From contig OZ020260.1 of the NCBI GenBank assembly GCA_963971285.1, forward strand, positions 8,590,798-8,654,797: a stretch of 64,000 nucleotides of DNA, written 5' to 3'. The notes under the pieces were generated by a model, which had not been told where the DNA came from, made no database searches, and worked only from the letters and a program-made list of their open reading frames with translations. The DNA comes from Astropecten irregularis (Eukaryota; Echinodermata; Asteroidea; Paxillosida; Astropectinidae). The position numbers were made by a program, and so were the translations under genes. Numbering within the stretch: position 1 is the stretch's first letter; the number at the start of each line of letters is the position of its first letter. Positions 1-11,300 of the stretch are shown piece after piece.

Positions 1-297
1 TGACTAGAATCACCCACTGTCCTTTACGCGCGCATGCGTAGTGTCTAAAACTATAAGGTCCATAGACGCGGCTTCAATGCACAGGAGAAACATGACAACA
101 AACACGGCGTCTATTGCAAAGGGTCTTATCGGGTTGTTTTTTTGGCAACTTCTATTTTCAATACAATGAAGGACGATGTCAAACTTCCAGTATAGTCCCT
201 AAAGGACCTTTCGGAAGTGATTTCTACAAGGTACAAGGATGTGATTGGGTATAGACGTTAGCACCTTCTCATTTGATTATGTCCAAGATGCGTGTAC

Positions 298-345
298 TAA
301 GTTGCGCAACTTACGCAACATTTGTGGCGTAAGTGGACTTACGCC
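298..345. repeat. Pair of palindromes
   Basis: Positions 298-313 form a perfect 16-bp palindrome (TAAGTTGCGCAACTTA). Positions 326-345 form a hairpin with 9-bp arms (GGCGTAAGT and ACTTACGCC). The wording is like the TACGC-rich repeat at 17.5 kb. Probably part of a transposon end or subterminal repeat; no coding sequence is seen in the first 390 bases. Confidence 0.6.
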
Positions 346-387
346 ATGGCGTAAAGTTTCGTGAAATCGGCTGCAGGATTGGTAACA

Positions 388-482
388 TACGCAAACAGAA
401 ATGTCCACAGATTTACGTATAACTTTCAGGATATGAAGATGGTGCTGGGAGAAACATACCGTTAAAATATTAGTAAAAACAA
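388..482 (+). mobile_element. MITE-1 fragment
   Basis: This stretch is recognisably the same as the 5' part of the TTAA-flanked MITE-1 copies at 26168, 39393 and 39942: it shares the words ACAGAAATGT, ACAGATTTACGTATAACTT and GAAACATACCGTTAAAAT in the same order and spacing. The terminal AGGTAGTATCATACTTTGG is not intact here, so this is a broken copy. It abuts an inverted MITE-2 fragment. Confidence 0.6.
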
Positions 483-705
483 AGACCGAAAACAGTGTTG
501 CTCTCGGGGTAATATCAAAACCATTCTTTATGTTATATAGGAACAATTGAGTCGGGTTTTCGCTATTTTCTCGTGACTCGAATGTCCGATTGAGATTTGT
601 TATTTTATGTAGATGTTTGATCAGACAAAGTTTGAGTGCTGTTCTGTGACCTTTACCAGTTTTAACTTTTACAATTTGGTGAGTTTTGTAAAGGTATTCT
701 TTCAT
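483..705 (-). mobile_element. MITE-2 copy, minus strand
   Basis: Read on the minus strand, this segment matches the TTAA-flanked element at 51985-52360: GGTAAAGGTCACAG, ACTTTGTCTGATCAAACAT, CGGACAT and GAGTCACGA occur in the same order. A minus-strand open frame of 142 codons runs through it, but it only tracks repeat sequence and has no recognisable domain, so I do not call it a gene. Confidence 0.6.
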
Positions 706-1084
706 TTGATAAATTGACCTAATAAGCCTAAGTAAATTATTTATATCATTACATTAAAAGAGGAATAATGACAGGCTGGACCATCCTATTTCCCTTTTAG
801 ATTTATGATGTAAAAATTTGCATGTTACAGCAAGGCAGGTATGAATATTCATGTACGATGCATGGAGTCCCACTACAGTATACACTATACAGAGTATATG
901 CACAATGTACAGCATGGACTGTCCGGAGAGTTTGCTCTCTGGCGTCGTTTCGTTGAAGCATTTGTGGCTTTGTGGCAAGGCCTTTTCATACGATTGGGGG
1001 TGTTGCATTCTAGCTCGCAACCACATAGCACCACGGCCTTTCGTGAGTTTGCACCTGTCACCGGTATTTATTCATCACAGTTGA

Positions 1085-2960
1085 GAGAGTCTGAACTCAC
1101 TCACTGACTCCCCCACTCCCCATCCCTTGATCGGGCTAGTCGTTGGGAGGGACACGTGGGATACGGAAGCGGCTACCATTCTCCAGTCGTCTCTGTTGGC
1201 AACTGTCGGGAGGAGTTCAGGCGTGGAGAGGAATGTACATTCCTTGATGTTGTCTGAACAGGTCTTACGTTGACGTCCTCTTCTGCGTCCGCCTTCCATA
1301 GTACCTTCGAGGATGGTCTTGATCACGCCAGCGCTATGCAGCTTTTCTTCTCATACTGTTGTAAGCAGTGGCTTCTGGGGCCTACCATGGCGTTAACTGT
1401 GCTTCTGTTTTTACTTCTTGTATGATATTCGGAGCAGTCTTCGCTGACACTTTAATTCGAACGCCTGTATACGCCTTTCAGTCTCGTTATGTAGTGTCCA
1501 AAGGTCTCGCAACCATGTAAGGAGACCACCCAGGGATGTGTAGAGCTTGTGTTTAATTGTGAAGCTCGTGTCGCTCTTCCATATTCGGGAAAGTTGCTGA
1601 TGCAGTGGTGATCCTAGCAAGGATTTCAGCTGTGGATGTATCATATTTTGTAAGTATAGCTCCCAGGTATTGAAACTTATGTACTACCTCCAGCTGTTCG
1701 CCGTTGCCTGGGCTGATGCCCACTTGGTCTTCAGATAGACATTCCTCGGCCTTTGTCTTAAGCCTGTTAAAGATCACTTTGAGCATGACCTTTCGGGGGT
1801 GGCTGATCAGGCTGATGGTCCTTTAATTCTGACACTGTCGAAAGTGCTCTTTCTTGGGCAGGGGGATGACTAAAGATTTTGTCTTCATGGTCCGCTTTGC
1901 TTCCTCGACCTCCTCTCTGTGGATAGGACTGTCTTCTGGGTCTGGAGGGATCTGTTTGTCCTGCAGGATGGTGTGGTCAGAATGCAACTCATAGTTGTGC
2001 AGGCTGTCGCAGTACTCCGTCCACCTTGCCAGAACCTTCTGGCCGTCTGTCAGGAGTTGACCGTCTTTGTTCCCACTTGCAGTTGTTTTTGTCTGGTGAG
2101 TCCTGGTCAGGGCTATGAGAGTGCCCTACGTTCGCTTGTTGTTGCCAAAACGCATGTCTATGTAAAAATTTTTTACATTGTTCGTCTATCCAATCTTCTC
2201 CCCTTTTTCACGTTCTTCCTTTCTTCCCTGTTCTTCATTGGTTGTTTCCATTGGGCCTCTTCGCTGAGATTTCGCTCTACCTTCAGGACTCCTCTTTCGA
2301 CGTAGTGCGAGGACCTCATCTATGACCCAGGATTTCAGCTTCTTCCTCTGCCTGCTGAGGGTTTCTTCCGCTGCCGAGATCAAGGCGTCTTTTGTGTTAG
2401 TTGCAAGCGTGTCTGGGTCCCTATCGATGGTATTGATCGCCGCAAATCTGGCTCCGACATGGGCCTGAAAAGCCGTGGCTACACAACGGTCATTGAGTTT
2501 ATCGAGGATGAAGCGAATTCGGGGCTCCTAGGCTGACTGTTTGCTTTCATGCTTCAGCTTGATGGACGTCATTACCGAGTCGTGGTCAGTGCCAACATCT
2601 ACTCCATGGAAGGTTCTTATGTTTGTTTTGTTGATGCTGGAATTTGGGGGTTAAGAATGAAGTCGATCTGGTTATGGTATTGGCCGTCAGGGGAGTTCCT
2701 GGTTACTGTTCGAGAGAGTTTGCGACGATATGGGCAATGGTTAGTCGTTGTTTCTTCGCAAACTTAAGGAGTCGTTGGTTTCACCGATGCCAAATACCCC
2801 TAGGCCTACTGTTCCTGCCCAGCTCTGATGGGCATCAGAACTGACCATCGCATTCCAGTTTTCCTGGACGATGAGGAAATCTTTCTTACTCCTGTGATGG
2901 TAGTTAGATGGTAGATTCTCCTCCAGTAGTCCGCTAATCACGCCCACCCTGGGGGACCGT
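1085..2960 (-). pseudogene. Decayed LINE (endonuclease to RT C-terminus)
   Basis: The minus strand carries, in the order expected for a non-LTR retrotransposon, scattered pieces of one ORF2-like protein. Near 2947-2780 is an apurinic-type endonuclease segment (VQENWNAMVSSDAHQSWAGT, with the WNA and ETND-type motifs). Near 2383-2290 is the linker (SWVIDEVLALRRKR). Near 1786-1420 is the post-RT region (VVHKFQYLGAIL, then TERRIQAFELKCQRRLLRIS), and near 1326-1240 the C-terminal basic segment (ILEGTMEGGRRRGRQRKT). Each piece lies in a different frame and is separated by stops. The RT catalytic core is not seen, so part of it has been deleted. In the family this protein nicks DNA and reverse-transcribes its own mRNA; this copy cannot. 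Clade assignment (RTE- or CR1-like) is from memory of similar C-termini and is uncertain. Confidence 0.8.
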
Positions 2961-3065
2961 GGGGCGCGCGACCGTTTGTCCGGAATGGATTTTTTAAACT
3001 ACTTCTGACTATAATTGCCGCCCACTGTCCACGCCCTCAGTACATTTTTGTGACTGCAACCATTT

Positions 3066-3548
3066 GTGAATGATGACCAACTGTCTCCAGATATCTTGAG
3101 TTTGCTCAACAGTCAATTGAACCTTGAGCTCAGTGGCACTGTTCAACACACTCAACAGTCGGGTTCGTATCCTACTCCTGTTGCCAATCCAACAACTGCA
3201 AAACCGCAGCCAAGGAAGGCCAAATCACCAGACGGCGTTACCCAGGAAGAGTCTGCCTCTCTTCAAGAACAGATGACTACAATGACCAAGGCTATGCCAA
3301 TTCTGCCGTACACAAGGCTCTTAACGATGAAGAACACTCCAAGAGGGAGAGGACCGACCACGACACAGTTCATGCTACAACCTCTCCAAGTGATGAGTCA
3401 CATGGCAATAAACCACATGATTAACAATCTCTCCAACTCCAACTCGGCGGTGAGGATAATTCCTCAGCCGAGGTTCTGTCTGCGGTGGGCAGTTCTACTC
3501 AGTAGTACTCAAATCGACCTAACAAAAACCTGGCGGGTGTCAGGCTAG
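3066..3548 (+). CDS. Unrecognised 160-codon ORF, possibly a retroelement gag/ORF1 remnant
   Basis: An open frame of 160 codons, rich in Ser, Thr, Gln and Pro in its first 90 codons and containing a basic stretch (PQPRKAKSPDG). The opening residues (DDQLSPDILSLLNSQLNLEL) look protein-like, but I recognise no domain. The reading becomes low-information after about codon 95, which suggests a frameshifted remnant. It starts about 100 bases to the right of the end of the minus-strand LINE and faces away from it. Compositional style resembles N-terminal regions of retroelement structural proteins; that is inference only. No TATA, splice site or poly(A) signal supports an independent gene. Confidence 0.25.
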   Translation: MNDDQLSPDILSLLNSQLNLELSGTVQHTQQSGSYPTPVANPTTAKPQPRKAKSPDGVTQEESASLQEQMTTMTKAMPILPYTRLLTMKNTPRGRGPTTTQFMLQPLQVMSHMAINHMINNLSNSNSAVRIIPQPRFCLRWAVLLSSTQIDLTKTWRVSG

Positions 3549-3553
3549 CAAAC

Positions 3554-3910
3554 TTCTACGGAAGAAATCATCGGACGGGAAGGTTGCCAAAACCTAAAAA
3601 CTACCAGGCTTTTGTGCGGACAAGCACATATTACACAAGAAACAAACAGGATCGGCCAACAATTTGGCCAGCGCTCTCGCGCGCGCATGTCTGCCACACT
3701 GAAATCGGACAATATAGAGGCAATGCCAACATGCAGTTTTCCAAAGCAGAGCAAAACTGTGCCCATATAAAGCTGCGAGTGGATCCCAATGTGATAATAC
3801 TCCAGATCCATGCAATGTTAAATGAGTTTAATCGGACAGGTTAACTCGAACATAACATGACCGAATGGCGTGAGATACACGTCTGTACGCAAGTCAAGCA
3901 GTATTATATT
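3554..3910. other. Unassigned interval
   Basis: Short ORFs of 80-90 codons overlap on both strands with no recognisable motif. I see no repeat shared with the rest of the window here. Confidence 0.4.
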
Positions 3911-3911
3911 G

Positions 3912-4175
3912 AATCATCGAATAACCACGAGGGAAACTTACTAAACTGAATAATTTTAAGTCATTAAAAAGTGAACAAAGAAAAAATAGACTGGAGCGGG
4001 ATTAGAACCAGCGACCTCCGGAATACCGTACCGACGCTATATACCAACTGAGCTATCCAGTCTTATGCTGGTGGTGTCCCTAATAGTCAATTGTCTTTAT
4101 TCATTTGGCAGTCAGAAGCCATGAAACCACGCACATACCACTATATCTCAAGGATCATTTAAGATACGCGCAGCA
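3912..4175 (-). mobile_element. SINE A copy (tRNA-derived), minus strand
   Basis: On the minus strand this reads as the tRNA-derived SINE found repeatedly in the window: a leader (GGTTTCATGGCTTCTGACTG), a tRNA-like head with a B-box-like GGTTCTAATCCCGCTCCAGT, then a tail containing CTTTGTTCACTTTT and a terminal CCCTCGTGGTTATT. The head is diverged (two extra bases near the anticodon arm), so it is not a functional tRNA gene. Other copies lie at 8.0, 18.1-18.8, 55.6 and 58.0 kb. Confidence 0.8.
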
Positions 4176-4763
4176 TTAAGCAGAGTATACAATGTCAACA
4201 TTTTCTGTAACATTTTTTACTACATGTTGCCCAAGTAGGGCAACACACCTTAGCAACATGACTTTGAGCCCTGTGTACACTAGCGACATTTGGCCAACAT
4301 GTTACCGAGTTGAGATGTTGGTGAAACAATGGGAGACTTTGGAGAATCGGTCATGAGTCAACAGCGCATTTTAACAGCATTTTAATAGCAATATCTTGCG
4401 TTGCAGTTTTCTTTTTTGTGTTGTCCTTACTGTTTGCATGTGAGTGATGTGACATCTCAAACAGGGGTAAATGCTACCCATAACTCAATTAGCTTTTTCT
4501 CATTCTCTTTAGACCACTCCAGTCCATGGTAGCTGTAATTTTGTCCAAATCACATGATCACACTAGGTCAAGTGACCTCCTGATTGGTTATGTCGGCGAA
4601 ATAAATACATTTCCATTCTTTAGTCAACATCTGAGCGACAGTTGGGCGACATGTTACCCAATTCGCTTTCCTCTGTGTACAACATTTTCAGCAACAAGCT
4701 ACTGGTCAACATGTTACCGAGAATGTTACCGAAAATGTTGACAGTACATGCACTCTGCTTTAG
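4176..4763. mobile_element. MITE-like element with CAACATGTTACC subterminal repeats
   Basis: The two ends are inverted copies: AGCAGAGT followed by TGTCAACATTTTC and GTAACATT on the left, and the complement at 4718-4760 on the right. The inside contains many copies of CAACATGTTACC- or GCAACATG-type words near both ends, the usual layout of transposase-binding subterminal repeats. Left flank is TTAA; the corresponding right tetramer is TTTA, so the target duplication is only partly preserved. No transposase is seen. Confidence 0.6.
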
Positions 4764-4799
4764 CAATGCCGCAACCTATCTACTGAATTCACTTTAATG

Positions 4800-5141
4800 C
4801 CATCTCAAGCACGCATTCCAGACTACTACACCCAATGAAGGATCGCCTGAAGCTGACAGCATGTATCTTGTCGGCAATGCGCTCCGACAAGGCATAATTA
4901 TCATCATTCTGTTTCAGTATGCTACCAAATCGAAGAAGGGACATTCAACTAAGACAACAGATGTACAAGCTTATTCTCGCTTCATGGCGATCGAACGCGA
5001 GAAAGCGCTATACGAATCCGTGCTGCTTTCGGGAGGAAACTCATCCAATTCAAACAACTGTTCAAACTTCCTGACACATCAATTCTTATATGGCCTCAAC
5101 ATCGCAAGAAGTGCTTTATCGGCAATTATCCCGCCTACAAA
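4800..5141. other. Unassigned interval with a 98-codon open frame
   Basis: An open frame on the + strand (4861-5157) contains a plausible stretch (SRFMAIEREKALYESVLLS) but no domain I can name, and its 3' end enters the small inverted-repeat element at 5142. I do not call it a gene. Confidence 0.3.
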
Positions 5142-5264
5142 GGGTGCATTCGTTTAGATAACACGAGTCAGCCCTTACTGGGAATGATCGTGCTATACGA
5201 ACAAGCGAGGGAAAGGGGACGAGGTTGACTGGTGTCGACCAGGGGGAACTAAACGAATGCACCC
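5142..5264. mobile_element. 123-bp inverted-repeat element
   Basis: A perfect 16-bp terminal inverted repeat: GGGTGCATTCGTTTAG at 5142-5157 and its complement at 5249-5264. The centre is GC-richer than the flanks. No clear target duplication is visible. The sequence form (GGGTGC...) resembles hAT- or P-type ends, which is only a guess. Confidence 0.7.
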
Positions 5265-5282
5265 AATGGGAGCTCATCCCAG

Positions 5283-5370
5283 TTGTGTAGACACGTCCTT
5301 AGACCTGAGGGGTATGACCCTGTAGCTTGGTCGTACTTCCCATATACGTTTGTGCACAAATACATACAAA
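5283..5370. repeat. Dispersed repeat, shared with the insertion in the BEL element
   Basis: The words TAGACACGTC, GGGGTATGA, CTGTAGCT, GGTCGT and ACGTTTGTGCACAA occur here in the same order as in the 157-bp insertion at 37612-37768. A fragment or second copy of that small mobile repeat. Confidence 0.7.
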
Positions 5371-5444
5371 TGAAAAACTTTACTTCGATTACTTGGTTGG
5401 ATGAATTTGCAGTAGGCTTCAAATCATCTGTGGTTGCGAGGTAG

Positions 5445-5737
5445 AATTCCCTAATTAAAAGAAATAAATGAAATGAAATTGAAGTTTAATTATGATTATA
5501 TACCGAGAAACCACTATTTTATTGAAGGACTTTGGTATACACTCCCTACTACATGGTGTGCAGTCAATAGTCAGTAACTGGAGACCTTCCCAACCTTCAA
5601 TTATTGCAAAACTCCTACAAATCAACCAAACATACAATAGGAGCAAACTCTCGAAAGGTGGAAGTGCTATGTGGTTTCTGGGTTGAATCATAATCTAACT
5701 TAAACTTCATTTCATTTATTTCTTTTAATTAGGGAAT
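5445..5737. mobile_element. 293-bp MITE with long inverted ends
   Basis: The ends are inverted repeats of about 45 bp: AATTCCCTAATTAAAAGAAA at 5445 and its complement ending at 5737. The centre has no transposase. Sequence immediately outside resembles the segment around 1010-1050 read on the minus strand (GTGCTATGTGGTT), so it sits in an older repeat. Confidence 0.7.
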
Positions 5738-5977
5738 TATCGATAAAGGTTTACAGTATATATGAATTATTCACACTATTTATACAAACAATTATTGTCT
5801 GAGAATATTACCAATAGTATATATTAAAAAAGAAGTACTAATCCCACTCCCAGCTGTTGGTCTCTGTGGAACTCGTTGAAATCAGCCAAAGCACGACTTG
5901 GTACCATTTGAGGGAATATGGAACTTTTACACTGTCATATTGGGACTGTGATGAAAACATATCCACGTACGGTTCCT

Positions 5978-7087
5978 CCAATATTATAGGTTTTCCCGCA
6001 CATTTTCAAACTTTTTTCATTCAATTGCCTAAGCACTTCACTTCAATTTCGTCCCGAGAAGACTGGAATGTGCAAATGCTACATTCAATTTAGTCATTGG
6101 TCATTCGAATTGATCAATAGTCAATCGGTTTCGTCAGTTTTCATTCGTTTTCGTCATATCAGTCTAATTCGTCTCACTTGATCATCATCTACATAATGAA
6201 TGATCAAATTCGTCTTTTGCCAAGCGATTTCAAGAATTTGTCGTTCAAATTAAACTGAAAATCTGACTGTAAATAGCTTTGTAAAAAAGCTTATAGGTAT
6301 GCACTTTATAAGCCCTTTTTAAGGCTACATGTGTCATGTAGTTTCTTTCACTTGCTCTCATGATTCCGAACCGTCGTACACCACTTTATACTCCAAACAT
6401 CAGAAATCTTCGTAACGTATACAGGCAAATGGATCCAAATGGAAACTGGGCCAGAGGGCCATACAACCAAGTGATGGTGTGGACTATCCCGAAAAAGATG
6501 TGAAATAACGCATACATTTTCTTTTCTTTTGATGAAGTATAGGCCTGCTTATTTCTTGTATGCATATTTTAAAAACCATCTTTCCTCTACTGAGGTTTTT
6601 CCGGCCAAACAAAAATACCGATCTGAATGTATACACACTCAAATAGGCTAACATTATTTTCGAAAAGCACATCATACATTCTCAGTCCGGGTGTGTTTCT
6701 GCGTCAGAAAAGTTCTTCCGACATTAGTAAGTAATGTTTAAAGTAAAAATGAAACGATGAAACGGAACTTAAAAAAATGAAGGACCTCATATATAACGAA
6801 TATATGACGAATTTAAATGAATGTTAGACGAATTTGATTGCAAAATAACGAAAGTGATCCGTCTATCGCTCGTTTGGCAGCTGCGGTCGACGAAATTGAA
6901 TTGTCTTTGATTAAAATGTATGGCAAATGTATCAAATTGGTTGGTCAAAGTGTCAAAATGGGCGACCAAAGACGAAATTGAACATGGGATATGCAAGGTT
7001 AGGAATCTCCGAGACGAAATTGAAGTTACTCGCTTTGGAAATTGAATGAAAAAAGTTTTTAAATGTGCGGGAAAACCTATATTACTT
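5978..7087. mobile_element. Inverted-repeat element with TTCGTC subterminal repeats
   Basis: Left end (about 5983) and right end (about 7080) carry the inverted pair ATAGGTTTTCCCGCACATTT / its complement. The similarity continues inward for roughly 250 bp on each side, through a run of diverged TCAATTTCGTC- or AATTCGTC-type words. The centre (about 6240-6780) is unrelated AT-rich DNA with no transposase. Target duplication cannot be decided between ATT and a two-base repeat. A non-autonomous DNA transposon is the simplest reading. Confidence 0.65.
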
Positions 7088-7239
7088 GACACTGTAAAAG
7101 CTGAATTATTTCGTGTGGAGTTTCCGAGCAACACATTCTACACAATTCTTGTACGAAATGCCTACAGAAAGAGATTCTTTTCTTTCCTCCCCCCCCCCCA
7201 TTTTCTTTGTTAATGTGCATATTGGGTTAATCCCGCAGC

Positions 7240-7895
7240 CCATCACGAGATTGCAGGAGAAAGACTGGAATAGGAGAGGAATCCGCCTCAATACCAAACT
7301 CATAGTCTACCGGGCTGTGATCCTCATCAACGGCTGTGAAACCTTTACTGCGTACAGACGGCGTGAAAAGCAAATCAACCACTTCCATCTCAGATGCTTC
7401 CGAAACTTCCTCCACATCCACTGGCAGTTCAAAGTACCTGATACGGTGTTACTAAAGCAGGCAGACGTCTCCAGTGCCATCATCACCATACGCAAGGCTC
7501 AGGTGAGATGGGCAGGCCACGTCTCATGTATGCCAATCAACCGCATTCCAAAGCAGCTCTTCGACGGGAACTCTACTGTGGCAAGCGCACAGTAAGATGA
7601 CAGAAAAACACAACAAGGACAGTCTGCAGGTCTCCCTAAATGCTTCAACATAACACTGGGTCCCGGTCCCTCTCCTCCGACAGACCTTCCTGGAGCCACA
7701 TCATCACCAAAGGTGCCTATGCAGCAGAGGAACACAGGTCCCGTCAGGAGGAGCAGTAACGTGTGATACCGAGGCTAGCTAGAGCCAACAGCACCAACAG
7801 CACAGCGCCTACCTACTTCTACCCCACCTGTAGGAGAGGCTTCCTCGCCCGGAATGGTCTCTTCAGTCAGCTCCGGACACATCGAATCGGTTAAT
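7240..7895 (+). pseudogene. LINE 3' end (post-RT region with a C-terminal zinc-finger-like motif)
   Basis: From about 7256 the + strand reads EKDWNRRGIRLNTKLIVYRA, then CETFTAYRRREKQINHFHLR, then QVRWAGHVSCMPINRIPKQL, the conserved post-RT segment of a LINE ORF2. After an in-frame stop near 7595 the similarity continues in other frames to about 7890, where YPTCRRGFLARNGLFSQLRT gives a C-terminal zinc-finger-like motif; its first Cys appears to be replaced by Tyr. The element is truncated at its 5' side and has frameshifts. The different C-terminus shows it is a different LINE family from the one at 1.1-2.95 kb. Confidence 0.8.
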
Positions 7896-8004
7896 CATCA
7901 AACTAGATGTCATGGGCATCTTTGATCACGAAGGACGAACAACAACAAAGGCTCAACTCTTTATCGTAGAGTTTTCGAGCAGCACATTCTATATACACAA
8001 TTTG

Positions 8005-8120
8005 TTGGTAGAGCGCCTATTCAGGAGTTCGGCGGTTCGAATCCCCCACCAGTAAATTTTCTTTTGTTCATCTCTTAATGAATTAAACATTCAGTCAGTT
8101 TCCCTTGTGGTTATTTGGTG
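8005..8120 (+). mobile_element. SINE A fragment
   Basis: Starts inside the tRNA-like head (TTGGTAGAGCGCC, then GGCGGTTCGAATCCCCCACC) and continues through the family tail (TTTGTTCATCTCTTAATG, CAGTCAGTTTCCCTTGTGG). The 5' leader and half of the head are missing. Confidence 0.75.
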
Positions 8121-8311
8121 ATTATTAAGATATTGAGATATATTACTCAACATGTAAATGTCAACAAGTAATATATTTAGTGCTGTGTACAAATGACCTC
8201 TATGTGTTAGCTGAAGTTGAAGTGTTACACGAAATAACTCAAAGCGGAACGAGTTGGGCACTTAAAACCGTTCGTTTCGTTTCGTTTCGTTATCGCAATC
8301 CTTTTGCCCAC

Positions 8312-8328
8312 GGCAGAGGGCGCTGTGG
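8312..8328 (+). promoter_or_regulatory. CTCF-like motif
   Basis: GGCAGAGGGCGCTGTGG resembles the core of the metazoan CTCF site. The same core recurs elsewhere in the window (30510, 42865, 48775 and weaker ones). Motif match by eye only; the shared flanking words with 30510 leave open that it is just a repeat fragment. Confidence 0.3.
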
Positions 8329-8399
8329 CAATCGTGATGCAGGCTTGTGGAATACCATCTAAACTATTTCTTCTGTGAAGAAAAAAAATATTAAGTGAA

Positions 8400-11300
8400 G
8401 TATGTGCTTGAAAACTTACCTGCACTGCATTTCACTAGCTGTGAAATGCTCGGAGCATCGCCATTGGTTATGGTAGTGATTGTACAATGTTTTACAAATA
8501 TAATATTTTGTCCTTAGATCTCAATCTTTTCATACAAATTATACACTATAAGCATGAACCAAAAACCAGAACTGATACTTGTTTCAGTAACGCACAAGTG
8601 ACAATCACTCAGTGGCTTATTTTCTCTATAAGTTAAATGACACTTACAAAGGGTCTGAATTCAATGTTAATTGAAATTATAGGTTAGTAGGTTCACCAAA
8701 AAAACCTTCCATCTCCCATCTTTCTATTCTTTCTAATTTCAACACAGAAAAATCACGGCATATACAGGACCCAGTGAAAAGAAGCATGAAATAAAAGTTT
8801 ATTATTTTCATCCAGATATACAAGTCGAGCAAGGTATGCAAGTTCTATCTTGAATTTCTATGCACTGAAGGGGATCACAAAATTAATATTATTGCACAAC
8901 CAACAGAAAACTGAGGAGCATGTCCCGTCTTCGGAATTGCTATTATCTAAGTGTGAAGAGTTGTTGTCGTGGTCTAGATATCATGACTTGTGATAAAGTA
9001 TTACCTTATTAAGTGCATAGAGTACGTGAAACTCATGGCAACTCTTCTGTTTTTTCGGTGTCATGTTCTTTTATCAGATGTGTCAGATGGTCCTTTTCGG
9101 TCGCTTGTGGCATTAAACTCAATTTTGTTACAGTCGGGCAATTTCAGTTCCGTTGTCTAGCAGACATACTTGTCATCTAATGAGTTACCAAAGGGATCGT
9201 GCACAGGAAATCCTTTGAGCCATTTTCTTGTAAAACACCCTTAATGTTGTCCCTCTCTTAAAAACAGAACTTTTTATCTTCTCTGTCTAAGTTGAAATAA
9301 TTTTCCAAATTTCCCTATAATTAAACAGCTGATATAAAAAGCAGAGCTGACTTTTTGTTGTTTTGTGTGTTTACTTTGTTGCCATTGTTGTGAGCAAGGG
9401 GAGTTTAGGTAGCTCATGTACAGATAGTACTTAGACTTGGCTTTGTTTCACCGGTTCCCATCTGGTTCCATTTCACGTCATGTAGGAAATCACAGACTCA
9501 GCAAAAGCTCTAATTTCGACAATAAAAAGATGAATTATGCCTAGAGGCTTGTATAATACTATTTTTCTTGACCACGCTGTGAGTGAGTTTGGTGAAAGGG
9601 GGCAAGAAGTTGGCGCTTGCCGAATACCGGCATCTAACAGATGGCCCGAGCGTCTGACGGTTGGCGAGCAGTGGGAAAATCGACAGAATTGCGCTGGGAA
9701 TTTCTGATACAAAAAGACATTCCGATTGCTGTTGACTAGTCGCCGTCACCTTCCAGATGGTTGCAGAACGGTTGCTTTCATTTGAATTTAGCGGCAACGC
9801 TGTAGTTCCCACACGACGCGCGACGTCGGTTGGCGTCCCTGGGTGTCAGCCCATCGCTTGAGAGCCTCAAACACACGCACTTGTCAAATGCCTGGCCTCT
9901 CCCTACCACAAAAATCGGACTTCAAACTAAAGGTTTTCGAAGCTTTTCAGATATAAAATCCGTCCACGTGGCAAAAGTTTACTGACATTATTTTTTACTA
10001 TTTTGTACATGAAAACTAATCCTCCGAGAACACTGACGAAAAAAGGCACGTGAAAAATGTCCGTTTCGTCATTCACACGGTACCAAGGCAGACCATCGCA
10101 AGTCCACAGATTTACAACTGCTTGGATACTATTTATCATTTTTTCTTGGGGATTGGATGCATTTTATTCATTTCTATGATATACTGATTATGGCGTGAGC
10201 CCGATTCGCTGTCACAGTAAAGCAAATAGTGAATATGTTCTACTCAAATGAACATAACCCCCCCCCCCCCCCTCTTTCTATATTCGATAACGTCTACATT
10301 CTTTATATATTTGTGATCTCACTTTGCAACGTTTGTCCGAGGGATTTGATTATGATGATTTGTTGCTCTTTCAGACTAAACTCAGTTTGTGTTTTGTCTT
10401 AGTTGAAATAACAAATAGTCAAAATGGTTTTTCTTATAAATGTCCACGCTACAACTGGACAGGCACGTAAATCATAGTCCTTCATCTTTAGTGAAAGTAC
10501 ATTCACACTCCTCATTCACGAATACTCTAATAATCACATTCGAATAGCAATCTTCGAATATATTCTTATTTTCAACAGTACAAAGATGATCACTCAAATT
10601 CATGATTACTGATTTTAATAGGGATAATTATCTTCAGGCGAAAATAGCAATCATTACTGTTGGAACCAAACATAACGAACATCTGTGAAATTGAAGATTT
10701 CATAGGCTGTTAAAGATGTCTTGACAATTTGCAGAAATATTCATTGTAAAGCGCTTCCATGGAAACTAAGCAGTTTCCAGATTATGCCACCCTATAATTC
10801 ATCGGAAATTGCTTTCAAGTCGTTTCACCACCATAGCTCTCAAACCTTTTCGAATCTGATCTTACTCATAAATATTTGAGTTTACCTGTCTCGTTCTTGA
10901 ATATAGCAATAGCATAAGAAGAGCATTTAAAACGTTTTCAATGTAGAAAATAAGCGAACTGAATTGTAAACCACAAATAAGGTGTTTTCTTTTTAATACA
11001 ATTCCGGTTTCAAAAAGGACCTGTCTTAAAGTTAGGAATATGTTTTAACTACAAAAGAATATTGATTTCAACTGCATAACAGCAACAGCTGGAAATTACC
11101 ATTTCGGTGCGAAGTTATCCCTCTTGCCATTTCGTATCATGGAACCAACTGCAGTACTTACACCATTCATTCAATGCATGGAAATCCCGCAATTATAGAA
11201 TTATGTTGTTATACCATCCGTAGTAAGGATGGATCCGGCTACAATTCTGATACTGGACATAACACTACAGTAATTATATTTTGATTATATAATAATCATT

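Noticed and set aside
9473-9812. Minus-strand ORFs of 79 and 100 codons
   Set aside because: Overlapping frames with no recognisable motif, splice context or conservation I can judge.
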